Below the pieces are notes generated by a model. That model searched no databases. It was given only the letters and a program-made list of their open reading frames with translations, and was not told where the DNA came from. This document shows positions 34,627 through 45,759 of a stretch of 64,000 bases of DNA, one piece after another (the stretch's first letter is position 1; every line of letters begins with the position of its first letter). The position numbers were made by a program, and so were the translations under genes. The stretch comes from Amanita rubescens (Eukaryota; Basidiomycota; Agaricomycetes; Agaricales; Amanitaceae): NCBI GenBank assembly GCA_015039365.1, contig WION01000185.1, positions 43,344 to 107,343 on the forward strand. The letters are read 5' to 3'.

Positions 34627-36709
34627 ATGGGGACACAATCACTCTCTCTCATTGCGCTGCTCGCTTTCATCTATTATGCCCCCGCTATCTACAAGAAGAT
34701 TATCAACAACATAAAGGTAAGGCCGCTGAAGTCATTTTGCCATTTCGTAATGTTGAGCTCTATACGTGGATATCCAGCTGAGGTCTTTCCCGACGGTCGG
34801 CAGTTCGGACCCGTTCACGTCGTATATCGGAGCGTTTCGCTTTGAGAGGTATGCAGGAGAGATGGTCGAAGAGGGGTATCGCAGGGTAACTGGCCAGTGG
34901 AACATCTAACTTCGTTAATGTTTTGATGCAAAATTCCCAGTATCGTGGGGCAGTCTTCAAAGTACCGATGCTATTCGACTGGGCTATCATGATTTCTGGT
35001 CCTGACAAGATCGAGGACATTCGCCGTGCTCCAGATGACGTCCTTTGCCTGATTGATGAGGCATTGATTCTCTGTTCACGGCTTCATATTGATATCTGAT
35101 TCAATTTAGGCCATCCATCTCGGCCCCTCGTTTAGTCGAAAATTGATTCAGGGTCTTACTCACGCCATTAGAACACCCTTGACTCGTAATATCGGAGTTC
35201 GGTACCCTGATGTCCTCGACGAGATAATCACTGCCTTCAACGATCACATCCCAATCAAGAATGAAGGTAAATAATCGGTTCTTTATCAAGTTTTTTTGGA
35301 CTGAGGTTCCCTAGAATGGATCAAGATTACGGCTTACCCAATGATTGCGGATGTTGTTTGTAGAGCGAGTAACAGAATGCTCGTGGGCTTACCCCTTTGT
35401 GCGCGCTTTCTCATAATCATATTAATTCTAATCCAATGTTGTGCGATAGGCCGTGACCTAGATTATTTAGAGCTTAACAAAGAGTTTGCCGTCGACTTTA
35501 TTGAATCTACTGCCATTCTCAGGATGTTCCCGCATCTGCTAAAACCGTATGGCTGGCCGCTGGCATAATTTCTTCTTACAAAGTATGAATGTTGACGGAC
35601 TTCTAGGATTGTTGCACCTTTCCTGAATGCAGCCAAGGGCCTCAAACGCGGGTTGAAACATATAGGTCCGTTAGTGAAAGAACGCGAGGGACTGGAAGCG
35701 CGATATGGGAAGGATTGGCAGGACAGACCGGTTTGGCGTATTTCTTCTCCCGGATGATGACACCGTCTCTTAGAAGCTTTCGTGAACAGAATGATATTTT
35801 AACGTGGCTCGTCGAAATTTCAAAGGGAGAGGAGTGGAGTGCTCGGGAAATAACATCGTGCATACTCCTCATCAACTTTGCCGCCATCCACACAACGACA
35901 CTGGCACGTAAACCAACTGTTGCTCACAAAAACCTTTCTTACCCTTCTCGCAGACCGTCACGCATTCAATATATGACTTGGCAGCTCATCCGGAATACGT
36001 TCAACCTTTACGTCAAGAAATCAAAGCAGCTATCGAGGAAGAAGGCTGGAGCAAGGCTGCTGTCTCGAAGATGACGAAGTTAGACAGTTTTATTAAAGAA
36101 ACAATGCGGATTGCACCGATTGGGGCATGTACGTATATACTCTTTCACCACTACTGTCTGCTTTAGCAATATTGCCATCCGTAGACGTAATGTCGCGTAG
36201 GACAATGAAGGACTTCACCTTCTCCGACGGGACGACAATCCCCGCGGGAAATTTCATAGGTGTGCCTGTTTCTTGTATGCATACAGATCCGGTAGAGACC
36301 TTGTATCATATCCTCTGCCTGAGAAGTCTACTGATATAGAGGTGTATAGGACAATTACGCAGACGCTGAAACGTTCGATGGCTTTCGCTTTGAAAAGATG
36401 CGTGAGAAAGAGGTTGATAGTTCCAAGCACTTGCTCGTCTCTCTCGATTTGGATTATCTGTTGTTCGGTCACGGCCGTCATGCTTGGTACGCGTATCTGC
36501 CTTTTTGACTCGAATCTCGTTGGCTGACTGTCCTACCATGCAGCCCGGGCCGTTTCTTTGCCGCCAACGAGGTGAAGATAATGCTCGCTCATGTCGTGCT
36601 GAACTATGATTTCAAGATGGATGGTGGACGCCCCGAAAATGTTTGGATCGGACGGGCCTGTTTGCCCGATCCCAAAGCCCAGGTTTCGTTCCGGAAGCGA
36701 GTCGATTGA
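34627..36709 (+). CDS. Cytochrome P450, copy 4
   Basis: Anchor (MGTQSLSLIALLAFIYYAPA), SFPTVGSSDPFTSYIGAFRF, LTRNIGVRYPDVLDEIITAF, VVCRASNRMLVGLPLC, the RDLDYLELNKEFAVDF block, LLINFAAIHTTTL, SFIKETMR, TMKDFTFSDGTTIPAGNF, FGHGRHACPGRFFAANEV and a C-terminal QVSFRKRVD. All exon junctions keep frame if the same two GC donors as in copies 2 and 3 are spliced (near 35059 and 35902). The Cys codon of the haem loop is split by the last intron. The 5' flank of about 1.5 kb, including membrane gene X2, is duplicated with copy 2. Confidence 0.85.
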
Positions 36710-37754
36710 ACGATGAATATTTGAATAGCCCAATCTTTCATGTTACTTTTCCCGTTTTATTGAACCCCTCAAGTCTACGTAGAAATACGATGAGAAAATT
36801 TACATAAATTGGACGTGACATTGAAGCCGATCGCACATTGACGCTACTGTGGCGGGGCGGCCAAGTTGCAAATCGTTCTCATAAATCTGGCAGCTGTACT
36901 ACTAGCCCCTTGAAATCCGAGCCACGCTAGCACAGGGGCTTTCAGGTTGCTTTTACACTTCGAGTCTATTGGCAATCTGAATTACAACGATGCCATTTTC
37001 CTTTTTGAAAAACCCTACGACATCCTACGATCCGTTGAGATAGTCACTCCAGTTCGGAGTGCCACCTGGGCCTAGTGCCACACGTTGAGCGATCCCGATC
37101 ATCGATTATCGATCAGATGTAGGTGCAAAAGATGCGTGAGAAAGATGGCACAGTTGAAATTACGATGACCACGTCATCGTTCAATGAAGTCCTTTGTCAT
37201 CATTCGCGTCGGTGGCACCGCGATTTGCTCTGATGTGGGCGCAGTTATTCGCTGTGTCTGTTGAGGCTCTGGTTGTTCTATAATCAAGACCTGAATGAAG
37301 GTGAGCGCGTGAAGTTCATAATGCCACTTGTGACTTATGGGGACGAGGCAAACTAAGAATAGAGTCATAGACAATCGTCTACGGCTGCGTCGATGCTAAG
37401 CCTCTTGGCGGGGACTCTCCGCTTTAACACCTCTTGCAACCAACAATCCGTCGACAAAAAAGGTATCATGATCAAAGCGCCGAGCGACGAGCGCCTTGCA
37501 AATCCCACCATCGTGGGTAAAGAAGCAATCTCACTACAGCAACCAATCAATGTAATGCCGTTTGACTGGCGCCTTGTCCAGCCGTGCTGACGCGTCCGGC
37601 CGAGACGCGTCAGCTAGACAGGAAATAGAGTCAAGAACGTGAAGCCCATATCGAGTATTAACCTTGTGTTTATTTCAAAGCTCTATCATACTTATAAGGT
37701 CGACATTTCATTCCATTTACCCCATCATTCGACCATTCACAACGAACTAGTGCC
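36710..37754. other. Spacer; 5' flank of the reductase
   Basis: The left part is the 3' flank of the P450 unit. Short frames on both strands around 37174-37590 have no recognisable content. A TTATAAGG at 37691-37698 may be the TATA element of the aldo-keto reductase. Confidence 0.4.
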
Positions 37755-39503
37755 ATGTTCGCTAAACCACAGAAGAGAGAAATGCCCTATGGTATGCGTT
37801 TTCGTGTTTGTTTCCACATTGAAGCCTGACTTGGATTGTTTGAATTAGTACGCTTGGGGAAGTCTGGGCTGAAGGTGTCAAGAATCATTCTGGGATGCCA
37901 GTCATTCGGCACACCCGACTGGGAGAAGTGGGTTCTACCGGAAGAAGAGTCCATCAAGATAATTGCAGCTGCGTATGTCGTAGGCTTCGGTCACCCTTGT
38001 CGCATTCTTAGTGCTGAATAATGTATAGGTACAATGCAGGGATAAATACCTTTGACACAGCAAACGTATGTCACGAATGCCGCTATTCGCTGCGTAGCTC
38101 TCGCTAATCATTTACAAAGATGTATTCCAACGGTGCATCTGAAGCTGTACTCGGGAAAGCCATCAGGAAGCACAACATTCCTCGGGATGAAATTGTCGTT
38201 ATGACTAAGGTATGCATTCACTCCGGGGGTTAACAGGCGGTTCTGAACTTCCAAAGGTGTACTTCCCGGTAGGCCGTACGCCTTCTTTCTCTTTTTATAC
38301 GGCTGGTGCTCCTCCGGATGAGCTTGGATATGTAAATCAACATGGTTTGAGCCGAAAAGTGCGATCCATTCCCTCAGTATTTTCCTGCCTGCGTTGAAGT
38401 ACCGACCAGCACATTTTCGATTCCGTTAAAGCTAGTTTGGAGAGACTCCAACTAGACTATATCGACGTTTTGCAATGTAGGTCAAGTCACCCTATATCTT
38501 TGCATACTCATGACCGTTTTACAGGCCATCGCTTTGATCCTGATACGCCGATTGCGGAGACTGTAGGTTAACTCATGACTGGCTTCCCTCGAGCGACACT
38601 CACGAATATTGCAGATGCAGGCGCTCCACGACGTTGTCAAAGCTGGGTACGTCCGATATATCGGCATGTCGTCATGCTGGGCTTGGCAATGTGAGTGACC
38701 CTGATTATATTCTCATCAATGTCTAACCCCACGCTGTCTAGTCCACGCTATGCAAAGTAAGATTGACGCATGTATTGCAACGTACTCGACGATAATTTCG
38801 CATCGCGAACGCAATAGATTATGCCATTGCGAACAATTTAACACCATTCATCTCTATACAAAATCATTACAATCTTGTTTACCGAGAGGAAGAGCGTGAA
38901 ATGGTTCCTACGCTCAAGGTATTGAACCATTAGTACTCTTCTTGCATAGGGTAACTGTACTATACGAACAGTACTTTGGTGTTGGGTCAATTCCGTGGTC
39001 TCCGCTTGCCCGTGGCGTCCTTACCAGGGCGCATGCAGCAAAAACGAAAAGAAGCGAGACGGACGGGTATGTGAATGTTCTACTTGTTCGCACTTACAGA
39101 ATCGCTTACTCCCCGCGCAGTTTTATCAACATTTACACCTCAGCAGAAGGAGACACCACGAACCCGATTGTCGAACGTGTTGGAGAGGTTGCCAAGAAGA
39201 AGAATATTAGCATGGCGCAAGTTGCACTTGCGTGGCTCTTGTCCAAGGACGGTGCGTTGTCTTGTTTGATATCCGTGGATGGCCCGTTGATCTCTATGTG
39301 TGGGTTCTAGTGGTCGCGGCACCAACTGTAGGCACCAGCTCTTTAGAGAACTTGAGCGACATCATCAGTACGCTTCTATACGGCTCATCGTGAACCAATA
39401 TTGACATGAATTGTCAGAATCTGTGCATGTCATTTTGACGGAGGAAGAAGTGAAGTACCTAGAGGAGCCATACAGGCCCAGGAATATCATCGGGCACTCT
39501 TAG
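37755..39503 (+). CDS. Aldo-keto reductase
   Basis: Cytosolic NADPH-dependent aldo-keto reductase of the yeast aryl-alcohol dehydrogenase-like group, 351 residues in 14 exons. All junctions are GT-AG and the exon lengths add up to 1056 bases, an exact multiple of three. Start MFAKPQKREMPYVRLGKSGL; the second exon has VSRIILGCQSFGT. The catalytic tetrad is present: Asp and Tyr in NTFDTANMYSNGASE (joined across an intron), Lys in EIVVMTK, His in VLQCHRFDPDTP. Later motifs are VKAGYVRYIGMSS, ISIQNHYNLVYREEEREM, SIPWSPLARGVL and the cofactor region APTVGTSSLENL. Exons as short as 15 nt occur (38742-38756). The substrate is not predictable; the group reduces aromatic and aliphatic aldehydes. Confidence 0.95.
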
Positions 39504-41452
39504 TTTACCCAGATGGACTCCGAGAACGTTGTGCGTTTGTATGGTCTTCAAGAGACATTGTGTATTACCAGAGGACAGACCTACTCTCTGTGAGACGGCA
39601 GGATCACATCTCTATCGTTTACATGGCAACATGCAGAATTTAAGTAAAGGTGTCTATACAAGTCTAACTAGGTATGAATCCCGCAGTGAGAATGGAAATG
39701 TAAAAGTATACAGACAATGGTCGTCAAGATGGATGTACTCGCGAACAATGAGACGAGCATACCGATAACCGCTTGACATTGTAGGCACAACTCGCCGCGA
39801 GAGGAAGTATGGCTGGGACGAGCGGAAGGATCATCAAAAAGTGAACTTGAGACATAAGTCTGCACATTCAACGCCCGCTTAGAAGGCAGTAAGTTGACCG
39901 ACGACCAGATTGCAATTCGGATGAGATCTGTATCAAGCACAGCTCTGTGTAGACCCTGGTAGAAGTTTCAGCGTCAACACGTCGAAGGAAGAGAAACTGT
40001 AGCTTGGTTCAATCAAAACGTCGAGGTCGGCGCTGGCGCCCAAAGCGAGTTTCACAGGAGGGCACTAGATATCCCTTACGGGATAGGTACGGCATCGGGA
40101 ACGAATGAATGGAATAAGGGTTTATTTGCGTTTCTTGATACATTGATTAGTTGTGTATCGCAGAGTGCTTGAAAAGTAATCAACAGGCTCATCCTTCCCG
40201 GAATCTTTACTTCTTCGCTCATCTGCCTTGTGGGCCGGTGGAGGTGACGAGTAGACAGACTGGGGAGGTGGAGTTAAAAGAGCGGTATTGCGGATACCGA
40301 AAGAAAGTTAGAAATCGGTGGCGGTCGGGAATCAAGAGAGTCGAGAACCTGCGCTATTCGCCAAGTCTCTTGTGCCTTGAATATATCGCTCCATTATCCG
40401 TCTCGTTGTCGACGTCTTAGGCAGCATACACCGCAGCAAATGCAGGAAAACCCGACAACGAATCCTTCAACGCCCGACAGGGAACGACGAGTGAGAGGAT
40501 TGATAACGGGGCTCGTAAACCCGGGGATATTTCGAATCGAGGAGTATTTGTCTGGGTTGTGGAAAGATGAGCAAGTTGACGGTTTGATATGCAAAATGGA
40601 TTGGACTCACCAGTGACTTATCATGGAACCTGCGAGACCTTGAGCTCGAGCCGTCGCTTTTTCAAGCCCGAGCTCGATCTCCAAGTCCTGGACTCCCGGC
40701 AATATACGAGTATGTACTCTGGGGACCTGACTCGTGAAAGAATGAATCTTGCGACAGATGAACGTTGAACGCGGGTGGATGGGGGTCTGAAGCGGGCAGC
40801 CTTGAATGAATGCCGTAGAGGAACTGAAGCGGATATCCCGACGTCACTGGGCTGAACGACGATGGTTGGGACATTCCTCATGACAGGTGACTCTGGAGTA
40901 CTAGTGAAAGTATTGATGACAGGATTGAGAGGCAGAAAGCGAGTCGTTAGCCATGGCATAAACGTCTAACGGATTCCGCCATACATTCCCCATCGCTCAA
41001 TTATCCCTTGTTCTCGCATCCGGCCTCCACCCCCTCCATCATCCCTAATGAACAACGTGTTCCCAACCGTTGTCTCACGATCCTTCCGACCGATTCCAAC
41101 AGCCACGGTCCGTGGCGGTAACTGGGGTGTAGTCAGGCGAGGCTGTCTGTATTGAATCCCGTCCGTGTTGATGATATATTTCCTTCAGATTTAAAATTTA
41201 GACCGCAACAGAGGAACCGGCGAACGTTGCATGGCAGAGGGGAAGGACCAACAACTTCAACGGATGGCGATGGCTCAAAGAGACGATGGCAGACGATTGA
41301 TCATTGGTTATAGAAACCGTGAAAGAGGCACGGAAAAGAAGTGTGGTCGAGCCGAGCACGGTGTGAGGATTGTAACGAGACGAACTGCGTGGGAAATCTT
41401 AGATCTCCTACATCAGCTGGTACAGCCTCGTGATAACTTCTATGCTGCCATC
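39504..41452. other. Gene-poor stretch
   Basis: Several open frames of 60-110 codons (for example 40377-40616 plus and 40621-40959 minus) but no domain, exon pattern or paralogue in the window. It may hold decayed genes. Confidence 0.35.
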
Positions 41453-44400
41453 ATGCATCCGTTCTTGGAGACCAGTCGCAAACGTACTTTATCAACCCAA
41501 TATGACGACGATACTAGGAACAAGAAGGCAAGGGATTCTAAAAGTCCTAACGATCATAGCTTCAACACATCTGATAACCCTGAGCCCGATCACTGTAGGG
41601 TTAGAGAAACAGTGACTTCGGAGGAGGACAGGTATGAAAAGTCCATCAGTTCCTGTCCACAGATCATCTTAGCTTCTCAGGCTTGAAGATTCTCCAGCAG
41701 ATATTCCAGGAAATCATGATCTGAATACAAGGTGTGTGTGCTGCCAAGTGTGATGTATGTTACAATTGCTTTCAATGTCTTTGACAACCACACTCCCACA
41801 GAACTATCATAGGGGACAGCCAACCTTCCTTTCCAGTTGTGGCCAGCTCAGGCAGTGGCAATTTCTTCACTGGAGCTCAGAATGTCTTTGTCACAGGTAG
41901 CCGGTTGTTTGGGGTCCAGGGGAATTACTACAATGTATGTAACTTTGGGCTACTACTAGTGTGATGATAACAATGATCATGATGACTCTTAGCAAACAAT
42001 CCATCACTCAGTTATTTCTCCTGATATGCTACCACCCTTGCCTCCTCTGAAGCATTCTAGTACTATGTTTACAGGTCGTGGTATATTCTTAGAGAGGCTA
42101 AGGGATTATTTTGGCTCAGGTGCCACAGGACAAAGGAGGTCATTTCTTTTACATGGTATGGGAGGCATTGGCAAGACTCAAATTTGCCTCAAATTCATTG
42201 AAGAATATGAATCACTGTGAGTGCTACTAGACATTTTAAATACTTATATAAGATGATTGAGTATCTTATATAGATTCCCTGACATATTTTGGATTGATGC
42301 TTCTTCAGAGAGTACTATTGATCTCAGACTCAAGCAAGTTGCTCAGGCAAGTGGTGGCACTGCTGAAGCTGCCCCTTCAGCTGGATCTGCTCTCAAGTGG
42401 ATTTCTAAAAAAGTTCAATTGGTTGATGGTATATGATAATGCAGATGGTGGATGCCAAATAGTAGAAAAGTTCCTCCCTCCTGGAGATGGAGGAAATATC
42501 TTGATAACAAGCAGGAATTTGGAATTGATGAGAATCACAGAGAATTCAATGGAGGTTCTTGAAATGGGAGAAGAAGAGGCATTATCTCTGTTGTCAAAAT
42601 CAGCCAAGCTAAATTATGCATCAAGAAATATCCAAACCATGGCCAAACAACTTATTTCAAATGCTGGGAGGGATTCCACTTGCAATTGACCAAGCTGGTG
42701 CATATATGCTGACTTGTAAATGTCCCCTTGATGATTATCTGGAATTATATGCCAAGAATCATGATCAATTAATGTCTAATCCTTCATTTGAAGGAGCATC
42801 TGATTATGGATCCTGCACCTATGGAACTTGGGAAATCTCAATGAAAGAGATTGAAGCAAGAGCTGCACAAAAAAGCAATCCTAAAGCCATAGCAGCTGAG
42901 AGTGCTATTACTCTATATCAGATAATTGCATTTTTGCATCATGAGAATATACCAGAAGAGTTGTTCAAAAATGCTGCAGAGAACTATAAGAAGAGAAACA
43001 TTGATGAAGAGAAGGAATCTGGTCTCCCTCTTTCAATAATAATTGTTAAATCCTAAGGTCTTGTTCTTGGATGAAAAGGGGGAATGGAATAAAATGCCAA
43101 TTTCAATCAGGAATTCAAGTGCTGCTGTCATTTTCCCTCATTAAGAGCAGTGGAAATCCTTTATTCAGTGCATCCTTTAGTGCATGCTTGGAGCAGGAAT
43201 AGAGTTCCAAAGAGGGAAATTGCCCAGCAGTTTCTTATGACGAAGGCATTTCTGGGTTGTTCCATGGAGTTGGACTATAAGATTGACAATTATGAATATT
43301 GTGCAGTTGCTTGCACCACACATAAGAACAATCAATAATCGAGCAGCGCTGCTGAATCTAAACAGCTTTTATTATGATGATGAATGCAATCAATTTTCAC
43401 TTGTATTCCATCAGATTGGGAGTTGGAATGAACTGGAGAAGCTAAGGACATGGATGCTGGAAAGAAGGAAAGCAAATTTTGCACCAAAACATCCATTTGT
43501 TCTGAATAGCATGGCTCATCTAGCATCCACATACAGGAAGCAGGGGAGGTGGGATGAGGCAGAGAAGCTTTTTGTAGAAGTCATGGAGGCAAGCAAAGAA
43601 AAGCTTGGATCACAGCACCCAGACACTCTTAGTACCATGGCTAATCTAGCATCCACATACAGGAACCAGGGGAGGTGGGATGAGGCAGAGAAGCTGGAGG
43701 TAGAAGTCATGGAGGCAAGGAAAAGAAAAGCTTGGACCACAGCACCCAGACACTCTTACCAGCATGGCTAATCTAGCATCCACATACTGGAACCAGGGGA
43801 GGTGGGATGAGGCAGAGGAGCTGGATGTAGAAGTCATGGAGGCAAGGAAAGAAAAGCTTGGATCACAGCACCCACACACTCTTACCAGCATGGCTAATCT
43901 AGCATCCACATACTGGAACCAGGGGAGGTGGGATGAGGCAGAGATGCTTCTTTTAGAAGTCATGGAGGCAAGCAAAGAAAAGCTTGGATCACAGCACCCA
44001 CACACTCTTACCAGCATGGCTAATCTAGCATACACATACAGGAACCAGGGGAGGTGGGATGAGGCAGAGATGCTTTTTGTAGAAGTCATGGAGGCAAGCA
44101 AAGAAAAGCTTGGATCACAGCACCCACACACTCTTAGCAGCATGGCTAATCTAGCATCCACATACAGGAAGCAGGGGAGGTGGAACGAGGCAGAGAAGCT
44201 GGAGGTAGAAGTCATGGAGGCAAGCAAAGAAAAGCTTGGATCACAGCACCCACACACTCTTACCAGCATGGCTAATCTAGCATCCACATACAGGAAGCAG
44301 GGGAGGTGGGATGAGGCAGAGAAGCTGGAGGTAGAAGTCATGGAGGCAAGCAAAGAAAAGCTTGGATCACAGCACCCACACACTCTTACCAGCATGGCTA

Positions 44401-45449
44401 ATCTAGCATCCACATACATGAACCAGGGGAGGTGGGATGAGGCAGAGAAGCTTGCAGGTAGAAGTCATGGAGGCAAGCAAAGAAAAGCTTGGATCACAGC
44501 ACCCACACACTCTTACCAGCATGGCTAATCTAGCATCCACATACATGAACCAGGGGAGGTGGGATGAGGCAGAGAAGCTTGCAGGTAGAAGTCATGGAGG
44601 CAAGCAAAGAAAAGCTTGGATCACAGCACCCACACACTCTTACCAGCATGGCTAATCTAGCATCCACATACATGGAACCAGGGGAGGTGGGATGAGGCAG
44701 AGAAGCTTTTTGTAGAAGTCATGGAGGCAAGCAAAGAAAAGCTTGGATCACAGCACCCACACACTCTTACCAGCATGGCTAATCTAGCATCCACATACAT
44801 GGAACCAGGGGAGGTGGGATGAGGCAGAGAAGCTTTTTGTAGAAGTCATGGAGGCAAACAAAGAAAAGCTTGGATCACAGCACCCACACACTCTTAGCAG
44901 CATGGCTAATCTAGCATCCACATACAGGAAGCAGGGGAGGTGGGATGAAGCAGAGAAGCTTTTGTAGAAGTCATGGAGGCAAGCAAAGAAAAGCTTGGAT
45001 CACAGCACCCACACACTCTTACCAGCATGGCTAATCTAGCATCCACATACAGGAAGCAGGAGAGGTGGGATGAGGCAGAGAAACTTTTTGTAGAAGTCAT
45101 GAAGGCAAGCAAAGAAAAGCTTGGATCACAGCACCCACACACTCTTACCAGCATGGTTAATCTAGCATCCACATACATGAACCAGGGGAGGTGGGATGAG
45201 GCAGAGAAGCTGCAGGTAGAAGTCATGGAGGCAAGCAAAGAAAAGCTTGGATCACAGCACCCAAACACTCTTGCCAGCATGGCTAATCTAGCATGCACAT
45301 ACAGGAACCAGGGGAGGTTGGATGAGGCAGAGAAGCTTTTTGTAGAAGTCATGGGGGCAAGGAAAGAAAAGCTTGGATCACAGCACCCACAGACTCTTAC
45401 CAACATGGCTAATCTAGCATGCACATACAAGAGCCAGGAGAGGAGTTGA
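41453..45449 (+). pseudogene. NB-ARC/TPR NLR-like gene, frameshifted copy
   Basis: Plus-strand relative of the intact gene at 54605-57622. Exon 1 (MHPFLETSRKRTLSTQYDDD...) has two basic clusters that could act as a nuclear signal. Next come a small exon (LEDSPADIPGNHDLNT), an exon with NVFVTGSRLFGVQGNYYN, the P-loop exon (LLHGMGGIGKTQICLKF, about 42150), then NWLMVYDNADGG (Walker B), GGNILITSRN, GGIPLAIDQAGAYM, VHPLVHAWSRNR and about 16 TPR units. Compared with the intact copy the frame is broken at least ten times, near 42409, 42662, 43043, 43097, 43157, 43722, 44452, 44579, 44673, 44800 and 44960. Nearly all breaks are one extra base. The last TPR units and tail of the intact copy are missing. 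NB-ARC/TPR proteins are candidate fungal immune or non-self sensors (family knowledge). Confidence 0.85.
43510..45445 (+). repeat. TPR-coding tandem array, about 16 units of 126-127 bp
   Basis: Unit consensus around MANLASTYRNQGRWDEAEKL, VEVMEASKEKLGSQHPHTLT; 42 codons, kinesin-light-chain-like TPR. Units near 44393-44519 and 44520-44646 are identical, including an extra T. The next two share an extra G. Several units are 127 bp rather than 126. Confidence 0.92.
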
Positions 45450-45759
45450 GCCTCAGCTATCATGTGGACACTCCTTGTATGAAATGCACTATGGTAAAAT
45501 AACTAGGCAGTTTGAATATATGAGTTATGGGAGAAGCCATATGATAACATCAGAACTACATTCTTGAACACCTCACAGTAAGAGACTCGGCGAGTACAGA
45601 CAACACTGTGTATTGAAGGCTTAACAGTGCTACATAACTTGTTGTGATTTGACCAAAGTACCTGAAATCCTGCAATACCCTTTTATTATGCACAACATAA
45701 CCATAAGATCATTTACACCATCAGCTCATCTACCACTTTGTCAATCTCTCCTCCTTCAT
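45450..45759. other. 3' flank of the NLR copy
   Basis: AT-rich. GAGCCTCAGCT, GCAGTTTGAATA and TTCTTGAAC blocks also occur downstream of the inverted copy (54470-54565), so the duplicated segment includes 3' non-coding DNA. Confidence 0.6.

Noticed and set aside
37836..38021. Alternative TTG start for the aldo-keto reductase
   Set aside because: An upstream ATG exon (37755-37791) joins by a clean GT-AG intron and makes the whole 14-exon frame exact.
41742..45445. Minus-strand open frames of up to 257 codons across the TPR array
   Set aside because: They are antisense shadows produced by the repeat unit; the plus strand has the TPR consensus and the intact copy reads the same sense.
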